A DNA stretch of 64,000 nt from Varroa destructor. Taxonomy: Eukaryota; Arthropoda; Arachnida; Mesostigmata; Varroidae. A model generated the notes under the pieces. The model worked only from the letters and a program-made list of their open reading frames with translations, was not told the DNA's origin and did no database searches. The translations under genes and the position numbers were made by a program. The stretch is taken from contig NW_019211460.1 of the NCBI RefSeq assembly GCF_002443255.2, positions 30,965,956 through 31,029,955 on the forward strand, in the 5' to 3' direction. Below are positions 18,301 to 31,600 of this stretch, in pieces; the stretch's first letter is position 1; each line of letters starts with the position of its first letter.

Positions 18301-21300
18301 ATATCACTATTGTTAGTCATCTAATTTATGCCTTAATTATTCGTCAGGTTAGGAGACCAAGAAGTGACCATTAGAAAAGCCTAGTATTGTATTTGATTTT
18401 TTAATCAATTTTGCCATATATTGTTGGACCATCTTATTTACTATGTTATGTAAATTTACTATGTATGTGTAGATTATGTAGAATAATTGTATTTTTGAGT
18501 AAATTAACTTCTCCCCGAATCAGCTACAACCGAGACACAGAACGCGTTTCCGTTTTCCGCAGCGCTGCTTTTGCCGGCTTTTTATTTTATTATTTATTAT
18601 TAATAGGAAGTCATTTTTGGATGTCGCTATGCGCAAAGCAACGACAATGCTAAGCCCAATGGGTCCACGCCTAATGCTTGTCCGACCATTTCAACCAAAT
18701 ACAGTTCGATACATGTAGGTCATAGCTTCGAAACTCTAACGATGCAAAAACATCGTCTGCTAAGTTAATTGACAGAAACGACAAACATTTTGGCCGTAGC
18801 GATTCTGTTGGAAAAATAAAAGAAAGCCATATAATCTATAAATTATGAATCGCTCATTGAAATAAGAACATAACGAACTAATTACCTGTAAAATGAAAAT
18901 AAAAGTACATTACCCACAAATCTTTAAGGTAGTCGAAATTTTCTGCGATCCTTGTCGGTTTCAAGTAGAAGACTGCAACATATCAAGAAGCCATAAATAC
19001 CAATTAATAAATGCACATAGTACTGATTGCTTTTTTCTCTGTTAGTTCTTAAATTAGCGTGGATGTGTGCCCTGAATAAATATATGGTAATCCCGGGTGG
19101 TTTTTAATATGCTCGTTTAATCGCCAGCTGACGAATCAGGCATCACTGATCGTATAGGACAAGAGTCGTCGGTATTTCGGGAAAAACATGTAACACTTTG
19201 TTCTTATGTTTATTATAGTAAAACGCTGAGCCTTACAAATAGCTTACCATATCTCAAGATCGGATAGGCGATCCGGTAATCGTCAAATCGATTTTTTTGA
19301 ATTTTTATTTTGCATTATATCCACAATATCTTATATTTAAACAAATCGACATTTTTACATTTTCAATAAATGTCGAAAGTCCCGAGAAGTCGAGTAATTG
19401 CACCAGACACACGATTCTGTTTATAAAACCTTTATAAAAGGTCTTTGTAATGAGAGAAATGATCCAGTGCTACCCTTGGGATTCAGTTGCTCCAGCTGTT
19501 ATGAAATAAAAAAACTATCGTTATTAGAGCTTTGATGGTAACAGTTATATATCGATATTGTGCCCGAGTGTGTCACATTGGTCGCCGTTTTTAGGGTGTA
19601 GCGATTAAAAAACTCACATAAACATGTGAGTCAAATTTCGTTGTTTCTACTAAGACTATTTATACTGTGATTCCTTGACATTTATGTTTAAAACTAGCGA
19701 AAAATGGAGCAACTAGCTTTTACAATTCGAAAAAAAGCTTTCGACCGTACCGAAGATGCACGTACTCATGTTGCACTATTCCTTACTTTTCAGACATACC
19801 TACATTGTCGTTTTCTGTTGATAAAGGCATTTATTGGAGTTAGATCTTCTTGAAGAAGTGAGTTTAATGAATATAGACACACATATGGACCGTTTGATAT
19901 CACCTCCCCTCATTTTCTTAAAATTGAGTCCTAAATGTCGCATAATTCACTTATTATCGCATATTATTTTTTTAGATGTTAGAAACGTCTAAAAAGTGTT
20001 TTGAATGAAATAATCTTATTATTATAACAATTATTATAACAATTTCTGTAATTTTACGATGCTGGCGTCTAGCATGTTGATAAACCCGCATAATTGTAGT
20101 TTAGTTAGGAAGGGTGTAGTGAAGTGCCATTATTAAATAAGTGTTATTTGTAAAATTAGGAAATGGTTAGTGCGAGACGTTTCTGCCTCGAAGTACTTCG
20201 TTCTTTAAAGATAGAAAATTATCCCAGGTTTTCGTACGAGTGGTGTTATGATGAGGTGTAAGGCGATGATAGATTAATAGCTAATTCAGTGGGAGCAACA
20301 AGAGGTAAGTTGACGGCAAGACAAGACGGAGGTTCTTAGGTCAACAAGATAGGTAAACTACAGTAGCTGTACCTGTTTTGTTATTTTACTTGTTAAATTG
20401 CTATAGCCATGCAATGAGGACAGCTAGTTAACATATTAAAAATTTAGCTACTAATATCTAATTTTTCCGCCAGCTGAGATTAAAATGTCGGACAAAATCT
20501 GTTAGGTAACAGGCGAGCAGAAACAGAGCTCCGGTTCGCTTTATCGATTAGCTATGTAAATGGTAAAAAGGTAAACGTAATGATCCAATTTTGAAAAAGC
20601 CTCGTGGAAACCACTTAAACTATACAAACATTTCATATATGGCGGACATCATGACTCTAATTTAGGTGTGTACATGCCGGAATATCCTTAACTTGCCAAT
20701 CCTACAGCGTGATTTCGTGATACAAGCGGACTACTTTTCTTCTAACTACTCCTAAGTGAATTAATAAACACAAATCTAAATAGAATAATTTACTCATAAC
20801 ATTCATAGCCAAAATCACAAATGACAGGAGTAATCGCCGACAGATTATCGGCATTTGGTAGTTAATGACCCGTTTTCAGGGTTATGCAACAGCTCCAAGA
20901 AGTGTCTACTTCTGCTCCTGACAGTGTAGAACTTGGATACTTACTGTTCAGTGTAAGCCACCAAATTTCGCCGTGCTGTATGGTGGCACTTGAAGCCGCG
21001 TAATTTTGAATTAACAAACTTACGTAGCCAAAGGATTGGAATCACTCGAAACTTATCTCTGCTATGCGCAATTGTGGGAGCTTCATTTAGAAGTGACATT
21101 ACCTCAGTTGATAGCACAACTAATTATCGTCGAGTGGCGAGTTTGTTGCCTACTATTTTTACTGCTAACAAAAAAAAGCACGAGCTTCAACTACAAGAAG
21201 ATAGCTGTGTTCTAGGGTGGTATCTATAACGGTAAATGACACACAACATTAATTAATGACTTCGGTGCCGAGCGTAGTTCGTCGCAGAAAATGTGGCGCA

Positions 21301-23312
21301 TGCATCAAGTTATTTAGAGCAGGACCCGCACGTTCAGTTCGAATCTGATTGTTGATAATTGCAAACTAAAACTGTCTATTATGTGACCCATAACCCATAA
21401 AATAGGTATATTTATTAAAGGACGTCTCTTTGTACATAAGTGATAAAATACATAAGCGTTAAAATAATATCAATAATAAAGACAGTGTATATATATGTAC
21501 ACAGTAAGTAATTAGATCTCTAGTAATTAAACCTAATATATAGCTGTTTCGAGATTGGGTTGATCAATAAAAAAAAGATTCGAGAAATACGTCTCGAAAC
21601 TTAAAATATGGGTCATCCGAGCACTCGTGTAATATTTGCGACCTATTTTTTTTGTCGTATAGCTTCTATCGTGTTGCTTGAATTGATCGGGTTATTGTAG
21701 CCTCGTTTAAGCTAATTATATAGCTATTCTGCTGAAGTCTAGGAAATCGGATATTCGCTCAATCTACCGATACAAGTTCCAATCGTAGAGAATTCGTACG
21801 AATCTATCCCTTCGAGTTAAGGTCAAATGAGCCTCCATGAAAAAGCCGATAATGGCTACCCTTAACGAGAAGTCGAAAAAGATGAGGAAAAAAAAGAGAA
21901 AAACTGAATTATTTGTGAGAATCAGATCACCAAAACTGAAGAAGCTGGAGTAGGAAGCCCATTTTCAAAAAACCTTTCTTTAGTCGACCAGACCTTATTC
22001 GAATTATTATTTTTAGCCAACTTTATTCAGGATTACAGGGTCATGCAGAGGACTGCAGGCCACCTTTGCTCAAATGATCGTCACTTTCCTGCCCTAATGT
22101 TTGATAGAAATTTAATAAACAAAATAACAGACGTCTAATATAACTGTGTACACATACTGTAATTGCAAACAACAGGTGTCCGTCTATAAAAAAAAAAACC
22201 TAAAAATCGGTCGAAAATATCCTTTGAAAATATAGCGGCAGCGTAGTTAAACACAAGATACCATACGTTATCTTGGTGAAAAAAAGTTACTCATAGTGGA
22301 TTGAAGTCGAAACCGTTTTAAAACAGCCACTTTACGAAATTTCCATAGTCGTTTGTATAAATTAAATATGTTCGGCCTATCTATGCATTATCTGCTTATA
22401 GGTTGAGAGATTTAAGACTTCAATTGGCCGTATGTATTGTGTTCTTACACGAAAGATCTCGCCTTGAAAGAACATCTTCCTTCGATTTCTTCAAGAAACT
22501 GCATTAGATTGTACTGCGCACATCTATTGTTGGTGTTTTGGAACTTAAATTGAATTAGTTATTACTTTGGGTAATGACAAAAGTAATCTATTTCCGTTTC
22601 ACTTTATAGATGCCGTTGCGTATTTTGGCGCGAGTTTGATTGCTTTTGATTTTGAATTGAAATTAATTGAAATTCCGGAAACCAGTAGGTTGGTTTAACT
22701 TCTAACTTCACTATGAGCTGACCAGTACACATTTTATTCCTTCTAATAAACACTCAGGTTTAACGCAAGCAAAAAATAAAAGATAACAAACATCATGTCT
22801 AATCAGCAAAATGTAAAGGTATATAGTTATCTAAGAGTTAAATATTAGTTATTATTTATCGTTTATCGTATTAGTTATCGTTAGGTATTTACTTGACCAC
22901 CGCTCATCGCTACATCGTCAAATATGATAAGTTAATAGTACTCGATTCACTCATGAGTGAGCTTGCATGTTGTAGGCAGGTACATACTGCAGCCTTTGTA
23001 TAGACATATATAAATTTTCCTAATGCATGCATGGCCCTGGTATGAGCCTTCTCGTTGATTACTTGTTCGATTAAGGTACATGTAAATTAATAACTGCAAA
23101 TTATGTACTACCCCTTTTATTCATAATAAAGGATTCGCATATAGCGTGTATCTATCGTCGATAGGGTATTTATGTGACCGTTTGGTTGATCGCCCAGCCT
23201 GTTCTTTACTGTTGACCGAGAGAACGCTGTGACAGAGAAACAGATCTCCAGCAAAGACGACATGGACCCTAAAGGTCCGGCGTCATAGAATTTTGCCGAA
23301 GACATCGTACAC

Positions 23313-23340
23313 CTGGCCGGCCGGCCCGCCGGCCGGCCAG
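23313..23340. repeat. GC-only inverted repeat built from GGCC units
   Basis: The 13-base arm at 23313-23325 is perfectly complementary to 23328-23340, with a two-base CC centre. The palindrome is almost entirely G and C and consists of GGCCGGCC-type units, while its surroundings are AT-rich. It lies within ordinary unassigned sequence. Confidence 0.9.
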
Positions 23341-23716
23341 TATTTCCTTCGTCGCTAACTTGGCTGATTGGTGCAGCGTCGAACTTGACGGATGTAAGCC
23401 TATACAATGAAATCTAAACTCTGAAGATCATTGTTTTGCCTCTGAAGACGACTAGAGTTTGCATGATATAAGAACGCGGATTTTGATGAAGCATATGGAG
23501 GTACTGCAGCCACCTAAAAAAGCCACGAAAGTGCGGGCAATATGAAATTAATTCCGGCAATAATAGTTATACATTTTATTCAAGTTTGGGTAGGTAAAGT
23601 TAAGGTAAGCAATAACATCATTATTATTTTCCTTAAGTTACTCCTTCCGTTACGTATGAGCTGCACTTAATCGAGTTCGCTCAAACCCTTAGTGTATTAA
23701 TTTAAACAACTGTAAC

Positions 23717-23740
23717 TATATATATATATATATATATATA
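23717..23740. repeat. (TA)n microsatellite
   Basis: An uninterrupted TA dinucleotide tract, about 260 bases left of the assembly gap. Confidence 0.9.
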
Positions 23741-24001
23741 GACATAAAGTGGCCGTCGTCCATTCGACCCAACAATGCCCATAAGATGTTAACCAACTGA
23801 GTAGAAAAGAGCCAATAAGCAGTGAATCAATTGCAAACGAGGGATGAGGTCGTAAAGTTTATGAAATATCAACGGAGGTTACAAAAGCTGTGCTACCGTC
23901 GAAACCAGAATCAGGAAAGGTTCGGCCACGTCTCTTGTTAAACAGAATAAGGACTTAACTCACATTGTGAGCAATATCAGGAGTAACAAAACAAACAGAG
24001 G

Positions 24002-24101
24002 NNNNNNNNNNNNNNNNNNNNNNNNNNNNNNNNNNNNNNNNNNNNNNNNNNNNNNNNNNNNNNNNNNNNNNNNNNNNNNNNNNNNNNNNNNNNNNNNNNN
24101 N
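24002..24101. other. assembly gap of 100 N
   Basis: Exactly 100 undetermined bases. The right border is a TA/TG-rich simple repeat (TATATGTGTGTGTGTG). The round length suggests a placeholder for unknown distance, so linkage and spacing across this point are not certain. Confidence 0.98.
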
Positions 24102-24149
24102 ATATAGGTACAGTTGTGTATACATATATGTGTGTGTGTGATATTCAAT

Positions 24150-25010
24150 TTTGCTACATGTCGCTAGCGCTCGACGCACACATACGTGTACTCTTCGATA
24201 AGAAGGGTACCGCTAATGACCATCATGTTCAGCCTCGAACTTCCGGTGCGTTCGACACTGCTCGATGGCCGAGACGGGTAGAGACTCTTGATAGTTCTCG
24301 GCACTACTACTGCAACTCAATATCCAGTTGGTACGAGCTGCCCAGAGTAAAATTTAACGCAACGGGCATGTTCGCTAATGCTAGCGCTTACACAGTCGGA
24401 CCGGACCAAACGACACGGTTGGTCCGCAGACGGTCGACCCATAATTTCTGTGCGCTGCAGAAATGCGTCATTCGTTTGAAGTACGCATAGAGCCCCGTCT
24501 GCGCGGCGCTGTTGTCGTTGGCCGCAGTAGAGGGTCGGCGATCAGTCTGAATGCAGAAATGATCCTGCTTGCCGGTCGACGAGCGCAATCGGGAGCGCTT
24601 CAGAAGCAGGTAGCGGAGGGCAGAGAGTTCCGATGGATCCTTCTCGTTTTAGTTTAGCCCGGATGGTTTCGTAGTCGGTCCCTACTGCCGCCGGACCAGG
24701 GTAGGGGCACTCCAGATGGCCGACAACACAACCTAACCTAACTCTACCCAAGGTGTGCATTGTCATCGAGGCACAATGCATCGTAGAGCAGCAGCGGCTA
24801 TAATGACGACAGTAACAGTAGTACAGGTTTGCCTAAATCAGAAAGGTCTTGATATGGCGAAGTGAAGCTATGTATAGGAAATAGGTCTTTACAGAGCAAA
24901 GGGATCAGCGCAGCGGGACGGACCTTCTCGCGTTGGCCGTCTATAAGATTTGCTGCTTGACGATCTCGCGACAACAACAGCAGCAGCACAAACAGCAACA
25001 GGAGGCATAA
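24150..25010. other. GC-richer block right of the gap
   Basis: Overlapping short open frames exist on both strands (the plus frame 24116-24490 is the longest), but no domain or splice pattern supports a gene. It includes two and a half copies of CCTAA at about 24729-24741, too few to be called telomere-like. Confidence 0.3.
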
Positions 25011-28000
25011 TAATTCAAAAAAGCTCCGAATAAAAGATCGACTTAGTTAACGACTTAGTGGTTAAAAGTTACATTTTACATTCACTGAAAAACTGTAAAA
25101 AGTAAAAGCTTTTAAGACACAATGGAAACAGTGCCGTATGCGGAATATAAAAGCATGTCGTACTGAGGTTATCATTAAAAACTGATCTTCTGGTCAACGA
25201 TTACCGGTAAGCTATCATGTTCGCATATCCATGCGTCGTCTTACGCACGGCCTTCTCGTGGACTTGCGCTATATTATTACCTAAGAAATATGCATATTAA
25301 GTTATAAAGTACTGTGGCGCAGATAAGTTGTCCTACTTTTAGCCTAATGTATTATCGTTTTTGAAATCTTGTAACACTTAATGGGGTTCAAATAACAATC
25401 TTTTTTTATTGACATAAGCGTTTTATTTTCATTCAAGGCTGTTTATATGGGACAGATGTTAATAAATTTCTACTGAATTCGGGATAGTCGGAATGAGATT
25501 TTGAGATAGTCGGAACCGAGTCTTTTTCCCACCTGAAAGAAGGCTCAACGGCAACACTGGATGTAAAACCTTTTAGCTTTGCGTACTTTTTAGCTTGCGA
25601 TACGCTGGTCACGAGATTCCAGCTCCGTTAAGTACGATAATTCTAAATAGCTTTCCCACCTTTTAGCAGTTATGATTATTAAATACAAGCTTTTTGAGAA
25701 TAAGTCAACCTGAGCGATTAGATAATGCTACTTTAGCTGTCATTTTATATACGGCTTCTGCACGGAACTTTCGTAAAGACGATAGCCGATAAGTTGGTGT
25801 AGGTAAAAGAGAAATATTTTTTTCTTAATTTCCTAAGTTAACCTTTAAGCTTCCATCACTAAGCATTCGTCATTTGAACGTCGAAGTTATTCAATCTATT
25901 CGAATTTCGGACAATTTATAGGGGGTGTTAGTTAATTCAGTAGTGAATTTTTGTTCAGTTAAACAGGCTAAACCGTGAGCAACGGCACAGTTGACAAACC
26001 GAATATTGTTTCTCGTCAAAAAAAGCTTTTCACATTTATGGATTCATCTTCTCCGCATGTGATTCTCGACACCCGTGGCGCCCGATGGATGTTGTCATAG
26101 AAAAATACCAGGTTTCGCAAACAAAATAGCCGACTGACAACCTTCTCTTTGTGGTCCGGAGACAGCCTTCAATCATAGCGATGACAACACGTTGCCTCGT
26201 CACTCTCCGGGAGTTCTCCTATCGAAACACTGACACGCTGCAGGGGAGTATATGCAAGCGTCTTGCACTGCCGGTCAAGCGGGCTGCACAGACAACATCA
26301 GGAATTGCTGGTCGCCAGAACGTCGCTCGTCTTTATACTTGCATTCTACTTAAACCGGAGAAGCTTAAATTTGCGATAGGACGGTGAAGTCATAAAGACA
26401 TCGCGTTACGAAGAGGTGTTCACACTGATAAGCTTCATACCCGCCAACTATTGATGGTGAGCTATACTGGCCGCATTTAGTGCCAAGCTGCGCTTTGATT
26501 GGCCACTGACTACCTGTTCAACAAAATATATCATAAAACAGAGACGAGCTGTGAAGTGTTACTGTGGTTGTAGTAAAGCTGCAGTCATCGCTATACAAGC
26601 TCACGCAATTTTTTAATGGCCAACAAAGTTACGCAGGCGGCTATAGGGATAATACCTAACGTGTCGAGGACTGCAGTTCGTTTTAAGTTCTTTCAAGATA
26701 CTACCCAGCACCCTAGAATGCTGTTTCTCTCTAAACACTTCGCATGCTCTGTCTACCTTATAATAACTATATTAATATCTAATAACACTTAAGCACAATA
26801 GGCTTGCACGATGTCTAGAACGATTCGTAGAAACAAACGTGTATCAAGCAAGAATGATACTTTCGGTTTCACTTGAGACCTTTCGATAACGCTTTTTCCT
26901 TTGTACACCTAAGTACTAATCTTTCCTATAAATGTGCTTTGGCGCTTATGTACTGGAGAGCATATCAGTGTGCATTTGCAAAGCAGATTATCCATTGTTG
27001 AAAGCTTTTTACCGACTTTTAATGAAACATTTGGTAGATGATTTATTCTGTCCTTGTTACAATGGTATGTCTTGGTGAGTTACTCCCGATTTGGGCAGTC
27101 TTTATATGTTGCATTGTGTGGATCGTAAAGTCAGGTCAATTAAGGCTTTTAGGGACTGGTTCCTGGTCGAACCCGTACAAAGCCACCGGCTACAGCGGTG
27201 TGCCATTAACGTTCTAATTCTTGAAACTGACGCCTCACAGTGGCTTGGTTGTATGGAAACAATGCATCCTTCCACAACACAGATGTTGACTTCTATACAC
27301 TTTACGGCACTTGGATACGGTACTGTCTACGAGTGATTTATTACCGACATATTGGAAATTTATCAGAAATTTTCAATACATTTAAGAATTACGTTATGAG
27401 AAGTAAGAAAACACGGTGATTTTCGGTTAAGTACTTCAATCCGATTACTGTTCTTTATTCAATTGCACTCGCTCGGAATAGTTCCCTTCAAGGTTAGCAG
27501 GGCTACGAGGTGACAATGCTGTCAGAAGGCTTAAGTTGTTTTCCTCCTTTCAATTAGAATCTACAGTAATCAATAAGTTGGCTTTTCAGGCCGGACTACA
27601 ATTACGTTCTGTGCCACGATACCTAAAAGGTAGGTAAATTCAAATTTTGGCCTTTTTTGCCACAGTTTCAAAGGAGTGCGAGCCTTCCCTAGTGTACGTA
27701 AACTAGATTTAAAATTCAATAGATTTTTTGTATACTGTACACATTTTATGGTACGAAGGTAGGAGCGCGACTCTGTACTCTACCGAAGCATGGCTATACG
27801 AAAAACCTAAAGTTTCTTTAGCATTTTCAAGTCGGTAGCAATTGAGTGTCTATATACCGCGAAGTCCTCTCATGCTTCGAGTCAAGTCTGTCATATCCAG
27901 TCAAAAAGTCTCATTTCGTATGTAACGTCATATTATTTCTGCGGTAAGCATAGTTCCGAATTACGTAGCTGAATTGATTTCCAAGCTCGACATCGTACGA

Positions 28001-28090
28001 TCTCAGCTTCTTCTACGACTTCCTATTCTTTAGTTCTCATTTATTAATAGTATTCCTTTAGGTTCTGTTGGTTATGTTATCGTCAACGAT
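25011..28090. other. AT-rich intergenic sequence
   Basis: No supported gene. A short stretch at about 27205-27255 encodes ILETDASQWLGC, which resembles the first aspartate motif of retroelement RNase H; it is isolated and is not called as an element. Confidence 0.35.
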
Positions 28091-28625
28091 CTGCTGCGCG
28101 TGACAAATTTATGGCAAGCGTAATAAAGCGCCTGGTTGCGTCGTAGAATAAGCGCGTATCGATGTTATCTTGTGCTTAGATGTGTACGAGTATCGAAAGA
28201 AGGAATGGTCGCCGTTACTTGTTACACGAGCTGTTTGCCCTGCATCTCTTGCTCCATTAGTATGAGCTCCAGCAGCGAACGATGTTTATACGGGAAGCTG
28301 CGATCTGATCTGACCGCAGGCCAGTAGGAGTGCAGGAGCGTCGAAAAATCTGAACAACGTCTTCATCAAGCAGTACGCGATCAGGCAACAAGCCGAAAGG
28401 CGTATCTCTCTCGAAGAGAGAGAGAGAGGTGGGAGAGAGAGAGAGATCTGAACTGGAGAAAGGCCACAGTGGCGATGGTAGGTTATCGGGTTATTTGCCG
28501 GCTAAAGAAACCGGCCTGGAGAAATTTCGTAGATTACGGCGACATTCCGACTTGGAAGCGTTTCCCGACTGGGCGGCGTTGGACGTTATGAGTACACACA
28601 TAAATATTGTCCTGTTTTCCTAATA
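28091..28625. other. GC-richer island with (GA)n tract
   Basis: A GA dinucleotide microsatellite occupies about 28405-28446, adjoining a GC-richer stretch with unconvincing open frames. GA tracts of this kind often lie near arthropod promoters (GAGA-factor sites); that is inference only. Confidence 0.4.
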
Positions 28626-31600
28626 ACATCTGTAGTCTATTATCACGATAGCTTTATCGTACTACAATGGACACACTAAAACGGTTGTCCTGTTGCTGTT
28701 TGGGCATTCCTGACATTTGAGGCACGTTCGCACGTTCGATAATAGCAATACTAGGTAAATATAGATAGAAATTTCTCTAAAATGTTCTAACTGCATGTCA
28801 GATTAGTCAACGGCTCCGTACTTTATATGCGTTGTGGGGTTCCTCCTCAAACTATTCACTTAGTAGTACCCGCAAACGTCTAAAATGGGCCAAATAATTA
28901 ATGTTAATAGTATACATTCTATAGAGCCAAAAGTTGTTTTACATTACATAGATGTTTCAACGACTGTGTTGATCTTACGTTCTGGCAGCGTTCTTACAAA
29001 TACTGGAATTACCATAACGGAGTAAAAACTTACTTAATGACTACCTTATTACGCAAAGAGAATTTGCTATTTTGTTTTTGCTCCGGCAGAATTTTGGAGC
29101 GACAATTATTAGATACGTTTTTTTTTCCGGCGAAATACGTTAATTATCTATTAATAAATACTACATAAATTTTGTCTACTTAATATTGTGAACTGCTGCT
29201 ATATTTTGCATTTAAATATTTGACTGAGCTCGGTCGTCGGCATGGTTAACTTCACTCACTTACGTATGTCACTAACCGGAGATCAGTCAGAAGTCTTTTT
29301 CGTTATTGTCACTTAGCGTTCGACAATGCCCTCTTTAAGCGATGGAGCTATGAGCTTTTGGTTATTTGGCTCTTTTTGGTCGTAACTCTGGCCTGCACCA
29401 TGGTACAACCGTGGGCTCTGACCCAAACGACCTCTCCTGTCCTGTCATCAATTGACAACGACAGCAACAAAGAACAGCCGGCGTTGCTTCTCTAAAATTA
29501 CTCCTGCTGACAACTGCTGGTCACTTCCAAGTATAACAACTAGATTGGATGAGGACTCTGCTGACTAGTGTGGCAGTTCTGACTATTCAACGCCTTTCGA
29601 TCACTCGCCTATTGAGATAACCTACCGTGTAATGCATCGCGTGCGATACTACTAAACTAGCGTCTATCTAGTTTCAGCTGGTCATTCTGGCCGACTGAAA
29701 CTTACGTTTTACGACTGTGTGCCTAAGGCTAGGGAGAGCACCCATTACCGTCTTCGGGCTTTCTCTACGACAGCTACTAATATTACGAGCAGTAGCACTC
29801 ACCTTACCGTTTAACCAGTACATGCTGAGTGCGATAAATGCGGAAAAGAAACCGGTAATACCTGACGCCAACATGGAACACGGAAGCTTTCAATCAACGC
29901 GTCATTCATGTGTTTAAAACTGTGCCGCTTGAGATCATCCTACACAAGCCCCCGTTCAGGCTGACCGCAACCGAGAACTTTCCGAAATACTGACCCGATC
30001 AGCAAATATTTGCTTTTTGCGGAACACTAATATCTCTTATATCTATTTTACTAACACGCGGTATAAAAAAAAAAAAACGAATAGACAGGCTTAACATCAG
30101 TTTAGGCTATTTGTTGGCTTATACAAGTCCTACTTGTAAGTGCCCTTTACGTGTAGAATGTAGACTTTTATAGTAGGTAGTTCGTAGCATTTTACTGAGG
30201 AATTTTGCCTAGCGCGGTGGGTACTGCTGCACCGAAAACCTATAACTATCAATGTCGTAAATCAGAAATGGAGTAGTTTTTTGCCGTGGGAAAAAGTCCG
30301 CTGATAAACCCCTTAAGGCTTCAAGCCTCTCCAAACCTGATGCTTTATTTAACGCTCATGTTGTTCGCAGCTCACCATCGGTTAATCGCAAGAGTATAGA
30401 CTAACACTTGTAGACCACTTAACCAAGAGCCCGTCTCCCTTCCGAGGCGTAAAGCGTCAACGATGAAACATATGCCATCTCCGAGCCATGACAAATGAGT
30501 GTTTGTTACTTACACCTCAAGAAGTACGGCGTTCGAGGTGTCGACTGTTGACGTTCGCACGCGAGATCTAGGAATTGATCATTACGTCCTCGTATTCGAC
30601 GCTAGCAGACGATGCCAGCATTTTCCGCTCCGCGATACCATTCAGTTAAGGCACAAAATCCACTTCGCACATCAAAACAGAAGGGACTTACCTGTCAGGC
30701 AGTCACTCAGTCAAGGGTTTTGTTTGAAAAACAGCGGCGTACACCCCGTAATCGGTAAACAGCTACTCTGGGGCTTGTTCAGCTTGTTGATCATGCTCAA
30801 CTAGAGCACGATTTGTGCCATCTGTGACTGTGTGTGGCCTCTCTTGGCCTGCTAACTCGATTTGCCTTTGCTCTTTCTTCGTTCTTTCGTGTAGCTACTG
30901 TAATTTTGTCGTCAAATAAATATTGACACACGCGACATTGGCGTGTGTTTTTCGCATTCGTTCATCTTTCGTTGGCTGTTTCGACGGTCGGCAGTGACAC
31001 CAAAAGCAAGAGATGATGACGTGAAGCGTTCGAGGATCAACCAGGAAGGACTTGTACTTGCTCTAGGACCCGAAGGCTAGATCTTACGACAGGGTAGGAA
31101 CTATCTCAGCAAGTGCGTCCAACAAGTCTGTTTGCCGGGTTTTCAGTTAGCCAGCAACGAGCTAGCTGTCATTCGCTCGTAGATCAACCCGAAGAACAGG
31201 CGAGAGTAATCCGTTAAGACGACCTCAACGATGAATACCATTGAAACGCAACCCCTTATTCAGGTTTTTTTTTTATGAAATATGGAAGACTCTGAGCACT
31301 TTTTAATCGTTGTAGCCAAATTGATCAGAGCTTGTGAAGGCGGCGGCGTGTTTAACGTTTATGATCTACATTGCAGGAGAAAGCGATGCCTTAGGTAACT
31401 TACTGCACAGACAAGCGGGCCACTTATGCGGGTGAAAAGGATAGTGCAATCTAATTAAGTGGCTCAAAGTGCAGTTCAACTAGTTGGGACTATTAGAATA
31501 TAATGACGGGTACCAGACTAAACATTCGTCATCAAGGGCAACTTCTCGGGAGTCCTTGTCTTACACCTATCACTAAAATCTGTAACGCTTTAGACCATCT

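Larger units (their letters stand above)
15321..24001. other. AT-rich intergenic sequence up to the assembly gap
   Basis: No supported gene or RNA. It contains the GC hairpin at 23313-23340, a TA dinucleotide run at 23717-23740, a direct repeat of an ATTATAACAA-like unit near 20018-20042, and an 8-bp hairpin (ACTCACAT/ATGTGAGT) near 19611. The remaining open frames look random. Confidence 0.4.

Noticed and set aside
24729..24741. CCTAACCTAAC as a telomere-type repeat
   Set aside because: Only about two and a half units; chance is sufficient.
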